Notes: generated by a model from the sequence alone, not told the origin. Shown: positions 24,248 through 32,758, counted from the stretch's first letter. The stretch: DNA of 64,000 nt from DATDAH01 sp963823495 (GCA_963823495.1 CAWGLV010000001.1:3472001-3536000), one strand, 5' to 3'. Translations and numbers: made by a program.

Positions 24248-24684
24248 CCGCTCCGTCGTTCCCTCTTCCGGACACGACGTGGGCACCCGTGGCGCCCTTC
24301 TGGGCCGCCGCGACCGACGGCCGACTGGTCCTGCCCCGCTGCGATGCCTGCGGCCGTCTCGTCTGGTATCCGGCGGACACCTGCCGCCGCTGTGGCGGCG
24401 AGGCGCAGACCTGGGTCGATCTGTCCGGTCGGGGGACGCTGTTCTCCTGGGCCGTGGTCCACCAGCAGTTCCTGCCCCAGTACGACCCGCCGTACGTCAC
24501 CGCACTCGTCGCCGTCGACGAGGACCCCGCCGTCCGTCTGGCCACTCGCCTGCTCGATGTCGACCCGACGGCGCCCGATCTGAGGATGAACCAGGCCGTG
24601 GAGGTCGTCTTCGGCCCGCTGCGCTTCCCCGGCGTGGAGGGCGAGGTCACGGCCCCGTTCTGGCGCCCGGTCTCGGGGCCATGA
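24244..24684 (+). CDS. DUF35 (zinc ribbon plus OB-fold) partner protein
   Basis: A 146-residue protein with the classic DUF35 arrangement: a helix, a zinc ribbon with four cysteines (RCDACGRLVWYPADTCRRCG, about residues 31-50), then an OB-fold (GTLFSWAVVHQQFLPQYDPPY abbreviated by LFSWAVVHQQF, about 64-74). DUF35 proteins form complexes with thiolase-like partners, for example Ltp2 with ChsH2 in cholesterol side-chain removal and SCP-x thiolases. It overlaps the preceding Ltp2-like gene by GTGA at 24244-24247, so a stoichiometric complex is likely. ATG 24681 of the next gene overlaps its stop too. Confidence 0.9.
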   Translation: MTAPSFPLPDTTWAPVAPFWAAATDGRLVLPRCDACGRLVWYPADTCRRCGGEAQTWVDLSGRGTLFSWAVVHQQFLPQYDPPYVTALVAVDEDPAVRLATRLLDVDPTAPDLRMNQAVEVVFGPLRFPGVEGEVTAPFWRPVSGP

Positions 24685-25883
24685 GCCCGAAACAGGGCGC
24701 CAGAAGGCAGGCTGGAGGGATGCGGTGGCTGCGACGTCTGGGACTGCTGGTCGCCTTCGTGCTCGTCGTCGGCCTCGTCGCCTCCTGGGACGGACTGACC
24801 GGAGACACCGAGGACCCCGTCCCGGTCACGACCACCGCACCCCCGGGCCGGGTCGCCGCGCCCGTCGCGGGTGGGGCGGAGGATCCCCGCATCGCCTGCG
24901 CCCGGGCCCTGCCCCCTCGCCAACAACTGGGGCAACTGCTCGCCGTGTCCGTCAACGGCCAGGCCGCCGACCTCGAGGCCGCCCGCATAGCGGAGCTCGG
25001 CATCGGGACCGTCCTGCTCCAGAGCTTCGGCGGCGAACGACCGGCCGAGCGCATCCAGGCCCTCAAGGACGCCTCGGCCATACCCCCGCTCGTGGCCGTG
25101 GACGAGGAGGGCGGTGCCGTCCAGGACCTGCGGAACGTGTTGGGCCCGTTCCCCTCCGCTGAGCGCATGGTCGCCACGACCGACCCCGCCGGGGCCCGGG
25201 CGCAGGTCCTGACCCACGCGCGGTCGATGGCCACCCTCGGCATCGACGTGGTCTTCGCCCCGGTCGTGGACGTCCTCGCCGCCGACGGCACCGATCCGCT
25301 GGGTGACGACCGGACCTTCAGCGCCGACCCGGCCGTGGTGACCCGGTACGGCCAGGCGTATGTGGATGCCTTCGTCGCCGCGGGGATCCTGCCGACGCTG
25401 AAGCACTTCCCGGGTCACGGGTCGGCGACGGGCGACAGCCACGACGGCGTGGTCAACGTCCCCCCGTTGCCGCGGCTGCGGGAGCGGGACCTGATCCCCT
25501 ACGACACCCTCCTGGAGGACGACGTAGCGGTGATGGTGGGCCACATGGTCGTGCCCGACGTGACGTTCTTCGGCCCCTCCAGCCTGTCCAGCGGGATCAT
25601 CGGCGACCTGCTCCGCGTGGAGTACGGCTTCGACGGGCTCATCGTCACCGACTCGCTGTCGATGGGCGGTGTCACCGGCCAGGGCCCACCCGAGGCGGTG
25701 GCATTCGAGGCCCTCCGGGCCGGCGCCGACGTGGCCCTGTTCGCCAGCCTGCCGGACCCGGACGCAGTGCTCAGGCGACTGGAGCGGGGCCTCGCGGCGG
25801 GCAACCTGGACGCCGACCAGATCGCCACGTCTGTCGTGCGGGTGCTGGACGTGAAGGGCATCGACCCCTGTTCTCTCGGATGA
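24681..25883 (+). CDS. Glycoside hydrolase family 3 enzyme, NagZ-like, exported or membrane-anchored
   Basis: A 400-residue GH3 enzyme. The N-terminus is basic (ARRQAGGMRWLRRLG) followed by a hydrophobic helix (about residues 20-37) and a threonine/proline linker, so it is exported or anchored. The NagZ signature is LKHFPGHGSATGDSH (about 234-248), with the Asp-His catalytic dyad, and the nucleophile aspartate is in IVTDSLSMGG. NagZ removes N-acetylglucosamine from cell wall muropeptides. ATG 24681 overlaps the DUF35 stop (ATGA); an alternative ATG at 24720 has GGAGGG directly abutting it, too close to work as a ribosome site. Confidence 0.87.
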   Translation: MSPKQGARRQAGGMRWLRRLGLLVAFVLVVGLVASWDGLTGDTEDPVPVTTTAPPGRVAAPVAGGAEDPRIACARALPPRQQLGQLLAVSVNGQAADLEAARIAELGIGTVLLQSFGGERPAERIQALKDASAIPPLVAVDEEGGAVQDLRNVLGPFPSAERMVATTDPAGARAQVLTHARSMATLGIDVVFAPVVDVLAADGTDPLGDDRTFSADPAVVTRYGQAYVDAFVAAGILPTLKHFPGHGSATGDSHDGVVNVPPLPRLRERDLIPYDTLLEDDVAVMVGHMVVPDVTFFGPSSLSSGIIGDLLRVEYGFDGLIVTDSLSMGGVTGQGPPEAVAFEALRAGADVALFASLPDPDAVLRRLERGLAAGNLDADQIATSVVRVLDVKGIDPCSLG

Positions 25884-25900
25884 TCCGGCCCCCGCGAGCC

Positions 25901-25947
25901 CATTGGAGGCAATAGGGGGTGGCTTCCGCCCCTTATTGCCTCCAATG
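25901..25947. terminator. Strong hairpin between convergent genes
   Basis: CATTGGAGGCAATA (25901-25914) is a perfect inverse of TATTGCCTCCAATG (25934-25947), and the G-run and C-run inside extend the stem with one offset. It separates the convergent GH3 (ends 25883) and hydratase (ends 26000) genes and is the longest perfect stem in the window. Its AT-richer arms differ from surrounding DNA. Confidence 0.75.
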
Positions 25948-25999
25948 ATCTGAGGGCAGCCGCGGGAGGTGGGGACCCGGATCGTGCGGGCAACCGTGA

Positions 26000-26839
26000 T
26001 CAGCTCCGACGGGGGCCTGAGGTGATCTCGTCGACCAGACCCCACTCCAGCGCGGTCTCGGCGTCGATCGGCCGGCCGGCCAGCGCGAGCCACGCGGTGC
26101 GTCGGGCGCCGATGCGCCGCGGGAGGCTGACGGTGCCACCCTGGCCGGGGACCAACCCCATCGCCACCTCGGGGAGCCGGAAGGTCGTGTCCATCGCCGC
26201 GACGACCCGAGAGCAGAAGGCCGCCAGCTCGACACCGGCACCGATGCAGTGGCCATGGACCCGGGCGGTGACCCGGTCGGCCACCAGAGCCAGTGAGCGG
26301 GCCGGGAGCCGCTCGAGACGGATGGCGTGGGCCGTCGCCGGGTCGGGGAAGGTGCCGAACTCCCGGAGATCGCCGCCGCTGCAGAACGAGGACCCGTCGC
26401 CCTCGAGCGTGACCGTCAGAGCGAGATCGGCGGCGACGAGCGCGAAGGCGTCCACCAGAGCGTCCCGCATCGACACATCGACGGCGTTGTGGCACTCGGG
26501 ACGTTGCAGCGTGATCGTGAGATGGTCACCCGACCGTTCGAGTCGGACCGGTTCGGCCGAGGGCGCCGGTACCGCCGGGCCCCGCTCGGTGATCCAGGCG
26601 GTGAACTCGGACCCGGCCTGGAGCACGGCGTACGACTCGGACTCGGCGACCAGGCCGTCCTCGGTCGAAGCGGAGGCATCGGTCAGCAGCTCGATCAGGG
26701 AGGCCGACGCCTCCGGGTGCTGCTCGACCGCCCCGGCCACATCGTCGTCCCACAGATCGCCCAGCAGCCCCCGGACCGTTGCCTCGAGCTCGACCCGAGA
26801 CCGGTCGCCGCTCCTGCCCGCCGCGGACGACCGGATCAT
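26000..26839 (-). CDS. Enoyl-CoA hydratase family protein with N-terminal extension
   Basis: A 279-residue crotonase-fold protein. The first 85-95 residues are an acidic helical extension not found in ordinary hydratases. The catalytic fold then starts at VRLERSGDHLTITLQRPECHN (core HLTITLQRPE). Oxyanion-hole blocks are GDGSSFCSGGDL (about residues 147-158) and HGHCIGAGVELAAFC (about 193-207), and the catalytic glutamate is in FRLPEVAMGLVPGQGGT. The C-terminus is short, ending soon after ALEWGLVDEI, so the last helices may be missing. ATG 26839 overlaps the stop of the CoA-transferase upstream (ATGA), implying coupling and a joint pathway. Confidence 0.82.
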   Translation of the reverse strand: MIRSSAAGRSGDRSRVELEATVRGLLGDLWDDDVAGAVEQHPEASASLIELLTDASASTEDGLVAESESYAVLQAGSEFTAWITERGPAVPAPSAEPVRLERSGDHLTITLQRPECHNAVDVSMRDALVDAFALVAADLALTVTLEGDGSSFCSGGDLREFGTFPDPATAHAIRLERLPARSLALVADRVTARVHGHCIGAGVELAAFCSRVVAAMDTTFRLPEVAMGLVPGQGGTVSLPRRIGARRTAWLALAGRPIDAETALEWGLVDEITSGPRRS

Positions 26840-28998
26840 CCGAGGGACTCGCCGATGACCCTCTCGGCGCGGAGCGCGGCGAGCTCGTCGGCGGAGAGAC
26901 CGAGGCGGCCGCCGAGGACCTCGTCGTTGTCACGGCCGAGGGTGGGAGCGGCCCACCGGTGGTGCTCGGGGACGCCGGCGGAGAACGACATCGGCCAACC
27001 GGGGTAGGACACCTCGCCCACCAGGGAGTGGGTGAGCGTCTGGTAGTAGCCGCGGCTCACCAGCTGCGGCTCGGTGGGCATCCCGGCCACCGTGAGCACG
27101 ACCGAGGCCGGGACGCCCGCGGCCAGCACGGCGTCGGCGGCCTCGACCGCCGACCGCGCCGCGATCCAGGCCGCGAGCATCGCCCCGTCGGCGGATCCGG
27201 CGAGGCGACCGAGTGCGGCCTGGTCCACGGCGTCGCGCGCCGAGATCGCGACCCAGCCGTCCTCGGCCGCGTAGACGCCCTCGAACACCACCTCGTCGGA
27301 CTGGTTGCCCGTCCGTCCCGGGGGTGAGCCGGTAGCGGTGGCGAGGATGACCTGCTCCGCGGTGACGGCGGCCATGACCTCCACCTGGGCCACCTCGACC
27401 AGCTGCCCTTCCCCCGTCCGGCCCCGATGGTCGAGCGCGGCCTGCAGCGCGACGGCCGCGTGCATCCCCACCACAGGGTCGGCGAAGCCGCCGGGGTTCA
27501 GCGGCGGCCCGTCAGCGGGCCCGGTGACCTGAGCCAGGCCACAGGCCTGCTCGTAGACCATCGCCCAGCCCACGTGGTCCCGCCAGGGGCCCTCGAGGCC
27601 GAAGCCGGGCATCCGGAGGTAGATCAGACCGGGGTGACGCCCGAGGACGGCGGCCTCGCTGAGGCCGAAGGACTCCACGACCCTCGGCGAGAAGTTCTCG
27701 ATGAGCACATCGGCCCCGGCGAGGAGCTTCCAGAGGAGCGCCTGACCCTCGGGCCGGGTCAGGTCGAGGGTCACGTCCTTCTTCGAGAGGTTGGTCGCCT
27801 GCCAGACCAGCGACCGCTCGTACCAGTCGGCACCCAGCTCGGGGAAGCTGGCCGAGTAGCGGAAGCCGTCGGGGCGTTGCACGGATTCGACCTTCACCAC
27901 GTCCGCCCCCAGCGAGCCCAGGTACATCGAGAGGTAGGGCGCCGACCAGAAGATGCTCAGGTCGACGACCTTCAGCCCGGCGAAGGGCCTCTCGACCGGT
28001 CCCCGAGCCGTCGACGACGGCGCCGGGAGCGCACCGGGGGTGGGGGGTGGGCCGGGCCGGGCCGGGGTGGCCGACAGGCGGTACGGGGCGACAGGGGCCA
28101 GGACCTCCGTCCCGGGCAGGCGGGCATAGAAGTCGCGTTCGGCGAACTGGGAGAGCGTGGGCAGGTTCGCCCCGTCACCGATGGGGGCGGCGGGGATGCG
28201 CAGGGCCTGGCAGACGGTGACGATCTCCTCGGCCGCCCGGTCCCGCAGCCACCCCCGGGCCGCGGCCAGGAACTCGGCGTAGGCGACGTCCTCCACGACC
28301 TCCCGCTGGCGGCCCTCCCACTGGGGCAGGCCGAGCAGGGCGCACAGGTCGACCCAGTGCTGGCCGGTGAGGCAGTTGATCCCCACATGACCGTCGGCGC
28401 AGGCGACGATGCCCGGGACGACGAAGCGCCGCTCGCCGAGGGTCTGGCCCATCTGGTCCAGCGTGCGCTGGAAGAGCATCGGGTACGGCAGGGTCCCCAC
28501 CAGGCAGGCCTGGACCGAGAGGTCGACCACCACCGACTCCCCCATGGCCCGCGCCGTGCGGTGCGCGGTCAGCGCGGCCGCCGCGGCGAAGCCCCCCGCC
28601 ACGTAGGCGGGTGCCCGGCCGCCGACCCGCACCGGATCGAGCCCGGGGATCCCGTGGTTGGACACCCATCCGCCGGCGGCCTGCACGGTGAGGTCCGTGG
28701 CCGGCTGGTCGGCGCGTGGGCCGGTCTGTCCGAACGGGGAGATGCGCACGACCGCACCGGTCGGTTGCACCCCCGACGCCTCCAGACCGCCGGGACCGAG
28801 GTCCTCGATCAGGACCGCCGCATCGACCGGGGCATCGAGGAGCACCTTGCCCGCGTCGAGGTAGGCGCCGAGCCCGTCGCCTCGTCCCGGGGCCGCCTTG
28901 CCGACGCTCGCGCCGAGGTCGGCCAGCAGCTTGGCGGCGTAGGCCGCCGGGATCCCGCCTCCCATCTCGACGACGGTCAACCCGGTCAATGCCCCCAC
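26836..28998 (-). CDS. Fused double-domain CaiB/BaiF (type III) CoA-transferase
   Basis: A 720-residue protein with two type III CoA-transferase domains (about 1-325 and 345-715). The second domain has FAGLKVVDLSIFWSAPYLSM, ADVVKVESVQRPDG and the catalytic aspartate block ADPVVGMHAA. In the first domain that position is alanine (PAYVAGGFAA), and its ADVVKVE block is also altered (ASVGKAAPG), so the first half is probably non-catalytic. GTG 28998 lies 7 bases after TACTCT on the minus strand; an ATG at 29049 would add an untypical extension. The next gene, a hydratase, overlaps its stop by ATGA. It probably activates a carboxylic acid that the hydratase then processes. Confidence 0.88.
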   Translation of the reverse strand: MGALTGLTVVEMGGGIPAAYAAKLLADLGASVGKAAPGRGDGLGAYLDAGKVLLDAPVDAAVLIEDLGPGGLEASGVQPTGAVVRISPFGQTGPRADQPATDLTVQAAGGWVSNHGIPGLDPVRVGGRAPAYVAGGFAAAAALTAHRTARAMGESVVVDLSVQACLVGTLPYPMLFQRTLDQMGQTLGERRFVVPGIVACADGHVGINCLTGQHWVDLCALLGLPQWEGRQREVVEDVAYAEFLAAARGWLRDRAAEEIVTVCQALRIPAAPIGDGANLPTLSQFAERDFYARLPGTEVLAPVAPYRLSATPARPGPPPTPGALPAPSSTARGPVERPFAGLKVVDLSIFWSAPYLSMYLGSLGADVVKVESVQRPDGFRYSASFPELGADWYERSLVWQATNLSKKDVTLDLTRPEGQALLWKLLAGADVLIENFSPRVVESFGLSEAAVLGRHPGLIYLRMPGFGLEGPWRDHVGWAMVYEQACGLAQVTGPADGPPLNPGGFADPVVGMHAAVALQAALDHRGRTGEGQLVEVAQVEVMAAVTAEQVILATATGSPPGRTGNQSDEVVFEGVYAAEDGWVAISARDAVDQAALGRLAGSADGAMLAAWIAARSAVEAADAVLAAGVPASVVLTVAGMPTEPQLVSRGYYQTLTHSLVGEVSYPGWPMSFSAGVPEHHRWAAPTLGRDNDEVLGGRLGLSADELAALRAERVIGESLG

Positions 28999-29005
28999 GA
29001 CGACG

Positions 29006-29011
29006 AGAGTA
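29006..29011 (-). promoter_or_regulatory. -10 box of leaderless CoA-transferase gene
   Basis: On the minus strand TACTCT lies 7 bases before GTG 28998, which supports this internal start over the ATG at 29049. Confidence 0.45.
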
Positions 29012-29251
29012 CGTGGGCGCATCGCGACCGCGGACGCCGACCGGATCACCGAGCCGGCTGGAGCCGCCCAGCCGCGTCACGCCGTCGCCCGACCGTCGCG
29101 ACGGCATTCCGATTCGAGGGCGTCGAGCTCGCCCCACCCGACACGGAGCCCGCGACCCGCGCCCACGGCGTTCGTGGCGCCCGCCGGTCCAGCCGGTAGA
29201 AACGCGGCGCCGGGCGCGCGGAACAGCGCCGAGCGGAGCGAAGGAACGCGC

Positions 29252-29755
29252 ATGTCACTGCAGTTGATCTTCCTGTGCACGGGGAACGCGGCGCGGTCGG
29301 TCATGGGCGGGGCGATGTTCGCCGCCCGGCGGCCCGAGGCCACGGTCATCACCGCCGGGACCCACGTGGTCGACGGCCACCCGGTCAGCCGTCGCACCCG
29401 GGAGGCGCTGGACTCCCTGGGCTACGACGCCCGCAGCCACCGCAGCGCCCAGCTCCGGCCCCACGACCTGCGGGAGACCGACATCGTGGTGGCCATGGCC
29501 CACGAGCACGTCGAATGGGTCCGGCGCACGCACCCCGAGGCGGCCGACCGCACGATCACACTGCACCGTCTCGTCCGGGACCTGGCCCCTCCCGGCGAGC
29601 CCCTCCCCTCGCGACTGAAGCTCCTGGCGCCCGCCACCGTCGACCTCGAACCGTGGGAGGAGGTCGCCGACCCCGCCGGAGGTGAGCTGGCGGACTACCT
29701 GGCCTGCGCCGAGGAGGTCGACGGCCTGATCGCTCGTTTCGCCGACCTGGCCTGA
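29252..29755 (+). CDS. Low-molecular-weight protein-tyrosine phosphatase-like protein
   Basis: A 167-residue protein with the LMW-phosphatase/arsenate reductase fold. The phosphate loop CX5R appears at the N-terminus as FLCTGNAARSV (Cys near residue 8), and the family asparagine is present, although the usual second cysteine is Ala. The normal DP-Y acid loop near the end is changed to VADPAGGELADY, retaining the aspartate. It could dephosphorylate tyrosine or reduce arsenate, but the first is likelier as other arsenate cysteines are missing. AAGGA precedes the ATG by 8 bases; that ATG gives the normal N-terminus. Confidence 0.85.
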   Translation: MSLQLIFLCTGNAARSVMGGAMFAARRPEATVITAGTHVVDGHPVSRRTREALDSLGYDARSHRSAQLRPHDLRETDIVVAMAHEHVEWVRRTHPEAADRTITLHRLVRDLAPPGEPLPSRLKLLAPATVDLEPWEEVADPAGGELADYLACAEEVDGLIARFADLA

Positions 29756-29791
29756 GGGCGGGGACCGACCGCAGGCCGCCGGCGGTGGACC

Positions 29792-29797
29792 TAGTCT
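29792..29797 (+). promoter_or_regulatory. -10 box of SDR operon 29807-32627
   Basis: TAGTCT ends 9 bases before ATG 29807. The following three genes overlap one another, so this is likely the promoter of all. Confidence 0.45.
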
Positions 29798-29806
29798 TCG
29801 CTGAGC

Positions 29807-30610
29807 ATGGGGGACGAGACGTCGTTGGCGGGAACCACCGCCCTGGTGACCGGTGCCTCGGCCGGCATCGGGGCCGCGCTGGCCGAGGGGCTGGCCGAGG
29901 CGGGAGCGGTCGTGGGTCTCTGTGCCCGACGGGAGGACCGCCTGGCCGAGGTCCTGGCCCGCTGCCAGGCCCACCAGCCCGACTGCCGATCGTGGGTCGT
30001 CGACCTGGCCGACCTCGACGGCGTGGCGGCCTTCGCCACCCGGGCCGACGACGAGTTGGGTGGCATCGACCTGCTGGTCAACAACGCGGGCATGCCCAAG
30101 CGGCGAACGGTGGCCGATCTGACCATCACCGAGATCGACGAGGTGATGGCCCTCAACTACTCGTCACCGGTGCGGCTGATCATGGCGCTGCTCCCCCGCA
30201 TGCAGGCTCGCGGCACCGAAGCCCACATCGTCAACATCTCCTCGGTCGCCGCCCGCCTCAGCCCGGCTGGTGAGGCCGCCTATGCCGCGTCGAAGGCGGC
30301 GGTCACCGCGTTCAGCGAGTGCCTGGCGGTCGAGTCGTGGGACAGCCCGGTTTCGGTCCACGTCGTCAACCCCGGGGTCATCGACACGGAATTGTTCACC
30401 CTGCCGGGCAACGACCCGCTCACCGCCGACATCGCCCCCGAGGACCCCAGCATCGTGGTCGACGCCGTGCTCGCGCAGCTGGGGTCGGGGACCTTCGAGG
30501 TCTACGTTCCCGCCTACTTCGAGGACTTCGCCACCGGGAAGGCCACGAACCTCCAGGAGTTCCTGGGCGGTTCGGCCGAGTACTGGACGAGTCGGCACGA
30601 GGCCCGGTGA
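29807..30610 (+). CDS. SDR family oxidoreductase
   Basis: A 267-residue classical SDR with TGASAGIG (about residues 15-22), CARREDRL after the second strand (arginines favour NADPH), NNAGMPKRR (about 90-98), serine in NISSVAARL and YAASK (about 159-163). The C-terminal part carries an acidic tail (EVYVPAYFEDFATGK) typical of a DltE-like/ketoreductase subgroup. Its nearest relative is the next gene, with shared KRR after NNAG and the same tail, so they arose by duplication. The stop overlaps the next ATG by one base (TGATG). Confidence 0.87.
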   Translation: MGDETSLAGTTALVTGASAGIGAALAEGLAEAGAVVGLCARREDRLAEVLARCQAHQPDCRSWVVDLADLDGVAAFATRADDELGGIDLLVNNAGMPKRRTVADLTITEIDEVMALNYSSPVRLIMALLPRMQARGTEAHIVNISSVAARLSPAGEAAYAASKAAVTAFSECLAVESWDSPVSVHVVNPGVIDTELFTLPGNDPLTADIAPEDPSIVVDAVLAQLGSGTFEVYVPAYFEDFATGKATNLQEFLGGSAEYWTSRHEAR

Positions 30611-31401
30611 TGGACCTCGACGGGGCCTCGGTCCTGCTCACGGGCGCCTCGTCGGGCATCGGGGCCGCGCTGGCGCCGCAGTTGGCCGAGGCGGGAGCGA
30701 GGGTGGCCCTCGTGGCCCGGCGGGAGGACCGGCTGCTGAGGGTCCTCGAGCTGTGCCAGCCGTGGTCGCCGGCGTCACAGATCTGGGTGTGTGACCTCGA
30801 TGACCCGGCCGCGGCCGAGGAGTGCGCGCTGGAGGTCGAGGGGGCCTTCGGCGCCGTCGACGTGCTGATCAACAACGCCGCCATCCCGAAGCGCCGGAAG
30901 GTCACCTACCTCTCGGTGGCGGAGTTCCAGGAGACGATGCGCGTGAACCTCGAGTCGCCCGTGCGCATGACCCTGGCCCTGTTGCCCGGGATGCTGGAGC
31001 GGCAGCGGGGCTCGATCGTCAACGTCTCGTCGATGGGCGGGCGCCTCGGCATCACCCACGAGACGGCTTACTGCGCCTCGAAGTTCGGGCTCTGTGGATG
31101 GAGCGAGGCACTGGCGCTCGACCTCTGGGACACCCCGATCGAGGTCCGACTCATCCAGCCCGGGCCGATCGACACCGAGATCTGGGACCAGCCCGACAAC
31201 GAGCCGGCCCTCTACGACGGACCGTTGGAGCCGCCGTCGGTGGTGGCCGAGGGCATCGTGGCCGCCATCGAGGGGGAGGGCTTCGAGCACTACCTCCCGG
31301 ACCTCAAGGCCGTCGTCGAGTTCAAGACCGGTGACATCGACGCGTTCCTGTCCGGGTCGGCCGAGGCGACGCGCGACGCCGCCGCCGACCCCGGACCGTG
31401 A
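30610..31401 (+). CDS. SDR family oxidoreductase, paralog of upstream gene
   Basis: A 263-residue SDR with TGASSGIG (about residues 11-18), VARREDRL, NNAAIPKRRK (about 87-96, NNAA replacing NNAG), serine in NVSSMGGRL and YCASK (about 155-159). It shares order and spacing with the preceding SDR, pointing to tandem duplication followed by specialisation. Coupled to its neighbours by TGATG upstream and GTGA downstream, it forms a three-gene unit with the zinc alcohol dehydrogenase. Together they may oxidise or reduce several positions of the same alcohol or ketone. Confidence 0.87.
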   Translation: MDLDGASVLLTGASSGIGAALAPQLAEAGARVALVARREDRLLRVLELCQPWSPASQIWVCDLDDPAAAEECALEVEGAFGAVDVLINNAAIPKRRKVTYLSVAEFQETMRVNLESPVRMTLALLPGMLERQRGSIVNVSSMGGRLGITHETAYCASKFGLCGWSEALALDLWDTPIEVRLIQPGPIDTEIWDQPDNEPALYDGPLEPPSVVAEGIVAAIEGEGFEHYLPDLKAVVEFKTGDIDAFLSGSAEATRDAAADPGP

Positions 31402-32627
31402 AGGCCCTGGTCTTCGGCGTCACGCCCGAGGCCGTCGATCCGCCACCCCCGGATGCCCCTCGGCTCCTGCAGCACCTGGCCACGACCCCCATGGCCCTCC
31501 AGGAGGTCGACCCGCCCCCGCTGTTCGGACCCGACTGGACGGTGCTGCGAACCAGGATGACCGGCATCTGCGGATCCGACGCCAAGCAGGCGTTGCTGGA
31601 CTTCGACGGTGACGCGGGCGACAACCCGATGAGCGCCTTCATCTCGTTCCCCCAGGTGATGGGCCACGAGGTCGTGGCCACCGTCGACCAGGCCGGCCCC
31701 GAAGCCGGCCTCGAGCCGGGCCAACGGGTGGTGCTCAACCCGTGGCTGTCGTGTGCGCCGCGGGGCATCGACCCGGTCTGCCCGGCCTGTGCGGACGGGG
31801 ACTACAACCTCTGCTGGAGCTTCAACGACGGGCGCCTCACCCCCGGTATCCACACGGGGAACTCCTCGGACGCCTCCGGAGGCTTCGCCGAGTTCCTCCC
31901 GGCCCATCGCCTGATGGCCATCCCCGTCCCCGACGAGGTGAGTGACGAGGTCGCCGTGCTGGCCGACCCCTTCGCCGTGTCCCTTCACGCCGTCACCCGC
32001 AACCCACCCCCCGAAGGCGGCCGGGCCCTCGTCTACGGCGCCGGGGCGCTGGGGACGACCGCGGGGGCGATCCTGGCCGCGCTCCACCCGTCGGTCGAGG
32101 TGGGCGTCGTGGCCCGGTTCCCCCAGCAGGTGGCCCTGGCCGAGCAGCGAGGTCTCACCGTGTTCGCCCCCGAGCCGCGACCCGACCTGGTGCAGGCGTT
32201 GGCCGATTGGTCCGGCGGCGTGCTCCGGGAACCATGGGACGGGCTGGCGACCTGCCATCCGGGCGGGATCGACGTGGTCTACGACACGGTCGGCGCACCG
32301 GAGACCGTCGAGGTCGCGATCCGGGTCCTGCGGGAGCGGGGCACGCTGGTGCAGATGGGCGTCTGCTCCCCCGGCCGCTTCGAATGGACCCCGTGGTACT
32401 TCAAGGAACTGCGCCTGGTCGGCTCCAACGCCTTCGGCGTGGAGGAGGTCGACGGAGTACGCCAGCACGGCATCGCCCACTACCTGGACCTGGTGAAGGC
32501 CGGCCGCATCGACCTGACCGGGATGCTGACCCACACGTTCCGCCTCGAGCAGTGGCGCGACGCCCTGGCAGCCTGCGCCGACCAGGGGTCCTCGGGCGCC
32601 CTCAAGGTCGCGTTCGACTTCCGCTGA
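31398..32627 (+). CDS. Zinc-dependent alcohol dehydrogenase (MDR family)
   Basis: A 409-residue medium-chain dehydrogenase. The catalytic zinc site is built from GICGSD (about residues 57-62) and GHE (about 89-91), while structural zinc cysteines are arranged unusually in CAPRGIDPVCPACADGDYNLC, where the first cysteines are spread by an insert (key Cys near 117, 126, 129 and 137). The Rossmann block is VYGAGALGTTAGAI. The N-terminus carries an extra 15-20 residues. GTG 31398 overlaps the SDR stop (GTGA). Substrate unknown; context suggests an alcohol from lipid or steroid breakdown. Confidence 0.87.
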   Translation: MKALVFGVTPEAVDPPPPDAPRLLQHLATTPMALQEVDPPPLFGPDWTVLRTRMTGICGSDAKQALLDFDGDAGDNPMSAFISFPQVMGHEVVATVDQAGPEAGLEPGQRVVLNPWLSCAPRGIDPVCPACADGDYNLCWSFNDGRLTPGIHTGNSSDASGGFAEFLPAHRLMAIPVPDEVSDEVAVLADPFAVSLHAVTRNPPPEGGRALVYGAGALGTTAGAILAALHPSVEVGVVARFPQQVALAEQRGLTVFAPEPRPDLVQALADWSGGVLREPWDGLATCHPGGIDVVYDTVGAPETVEVAIRVLRERGTLVQMGVCSPGRFEWTPWYFKELRLVGSNAFGVEEVDGVRQHGIAHYLDLVKAGRIDLTGMLTHTFRLEQWRDALAACADQGSSGALKVAFDFR

Positions 32628-32745
32628 CCGTGAGGATCAGCCCATGAGCCCCAGCATCGCCACCGACACCGAGGTCCACCGGGACGGACGGGGCCCGGTG
32701 GCCACGGGCGGCTTCCCGCCCGACCGCGTCCCCTGAGCCCGGGCC

Positions 32746-32751
32746 TAACGT
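32746..32751 (+). promoter_or_regulatory. -10 box of the zinc-ribbon/AKR fusion gene
   Basis: TAACGT ends 7 bases before GTG 32759, fitting a leaderless message that starts with the zinc-ribbon part rather than with the internal ATG of the reductase part. Confidence 0.45.
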
Positions 32752-32758
32752 CGGCAGC

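Noticed and set aside
23955..26495. 846-codon minus-strand frame opposite the Ltp2-like, DUF35 and GH3 genes
   Set aside because: Only its extreme 5' region coincides with the true hydratase area in another frame. The remainder is motif-free antisense sequence.
32644..32739. Small frame (31 codons) between the alcohol dehydrogenase and the zinc-ribbon fusion gene
   Set aside because: It has no recognisable motif or strong ribosome site. It may be chance, and the stretch mainly holds the promoter of the next gene.
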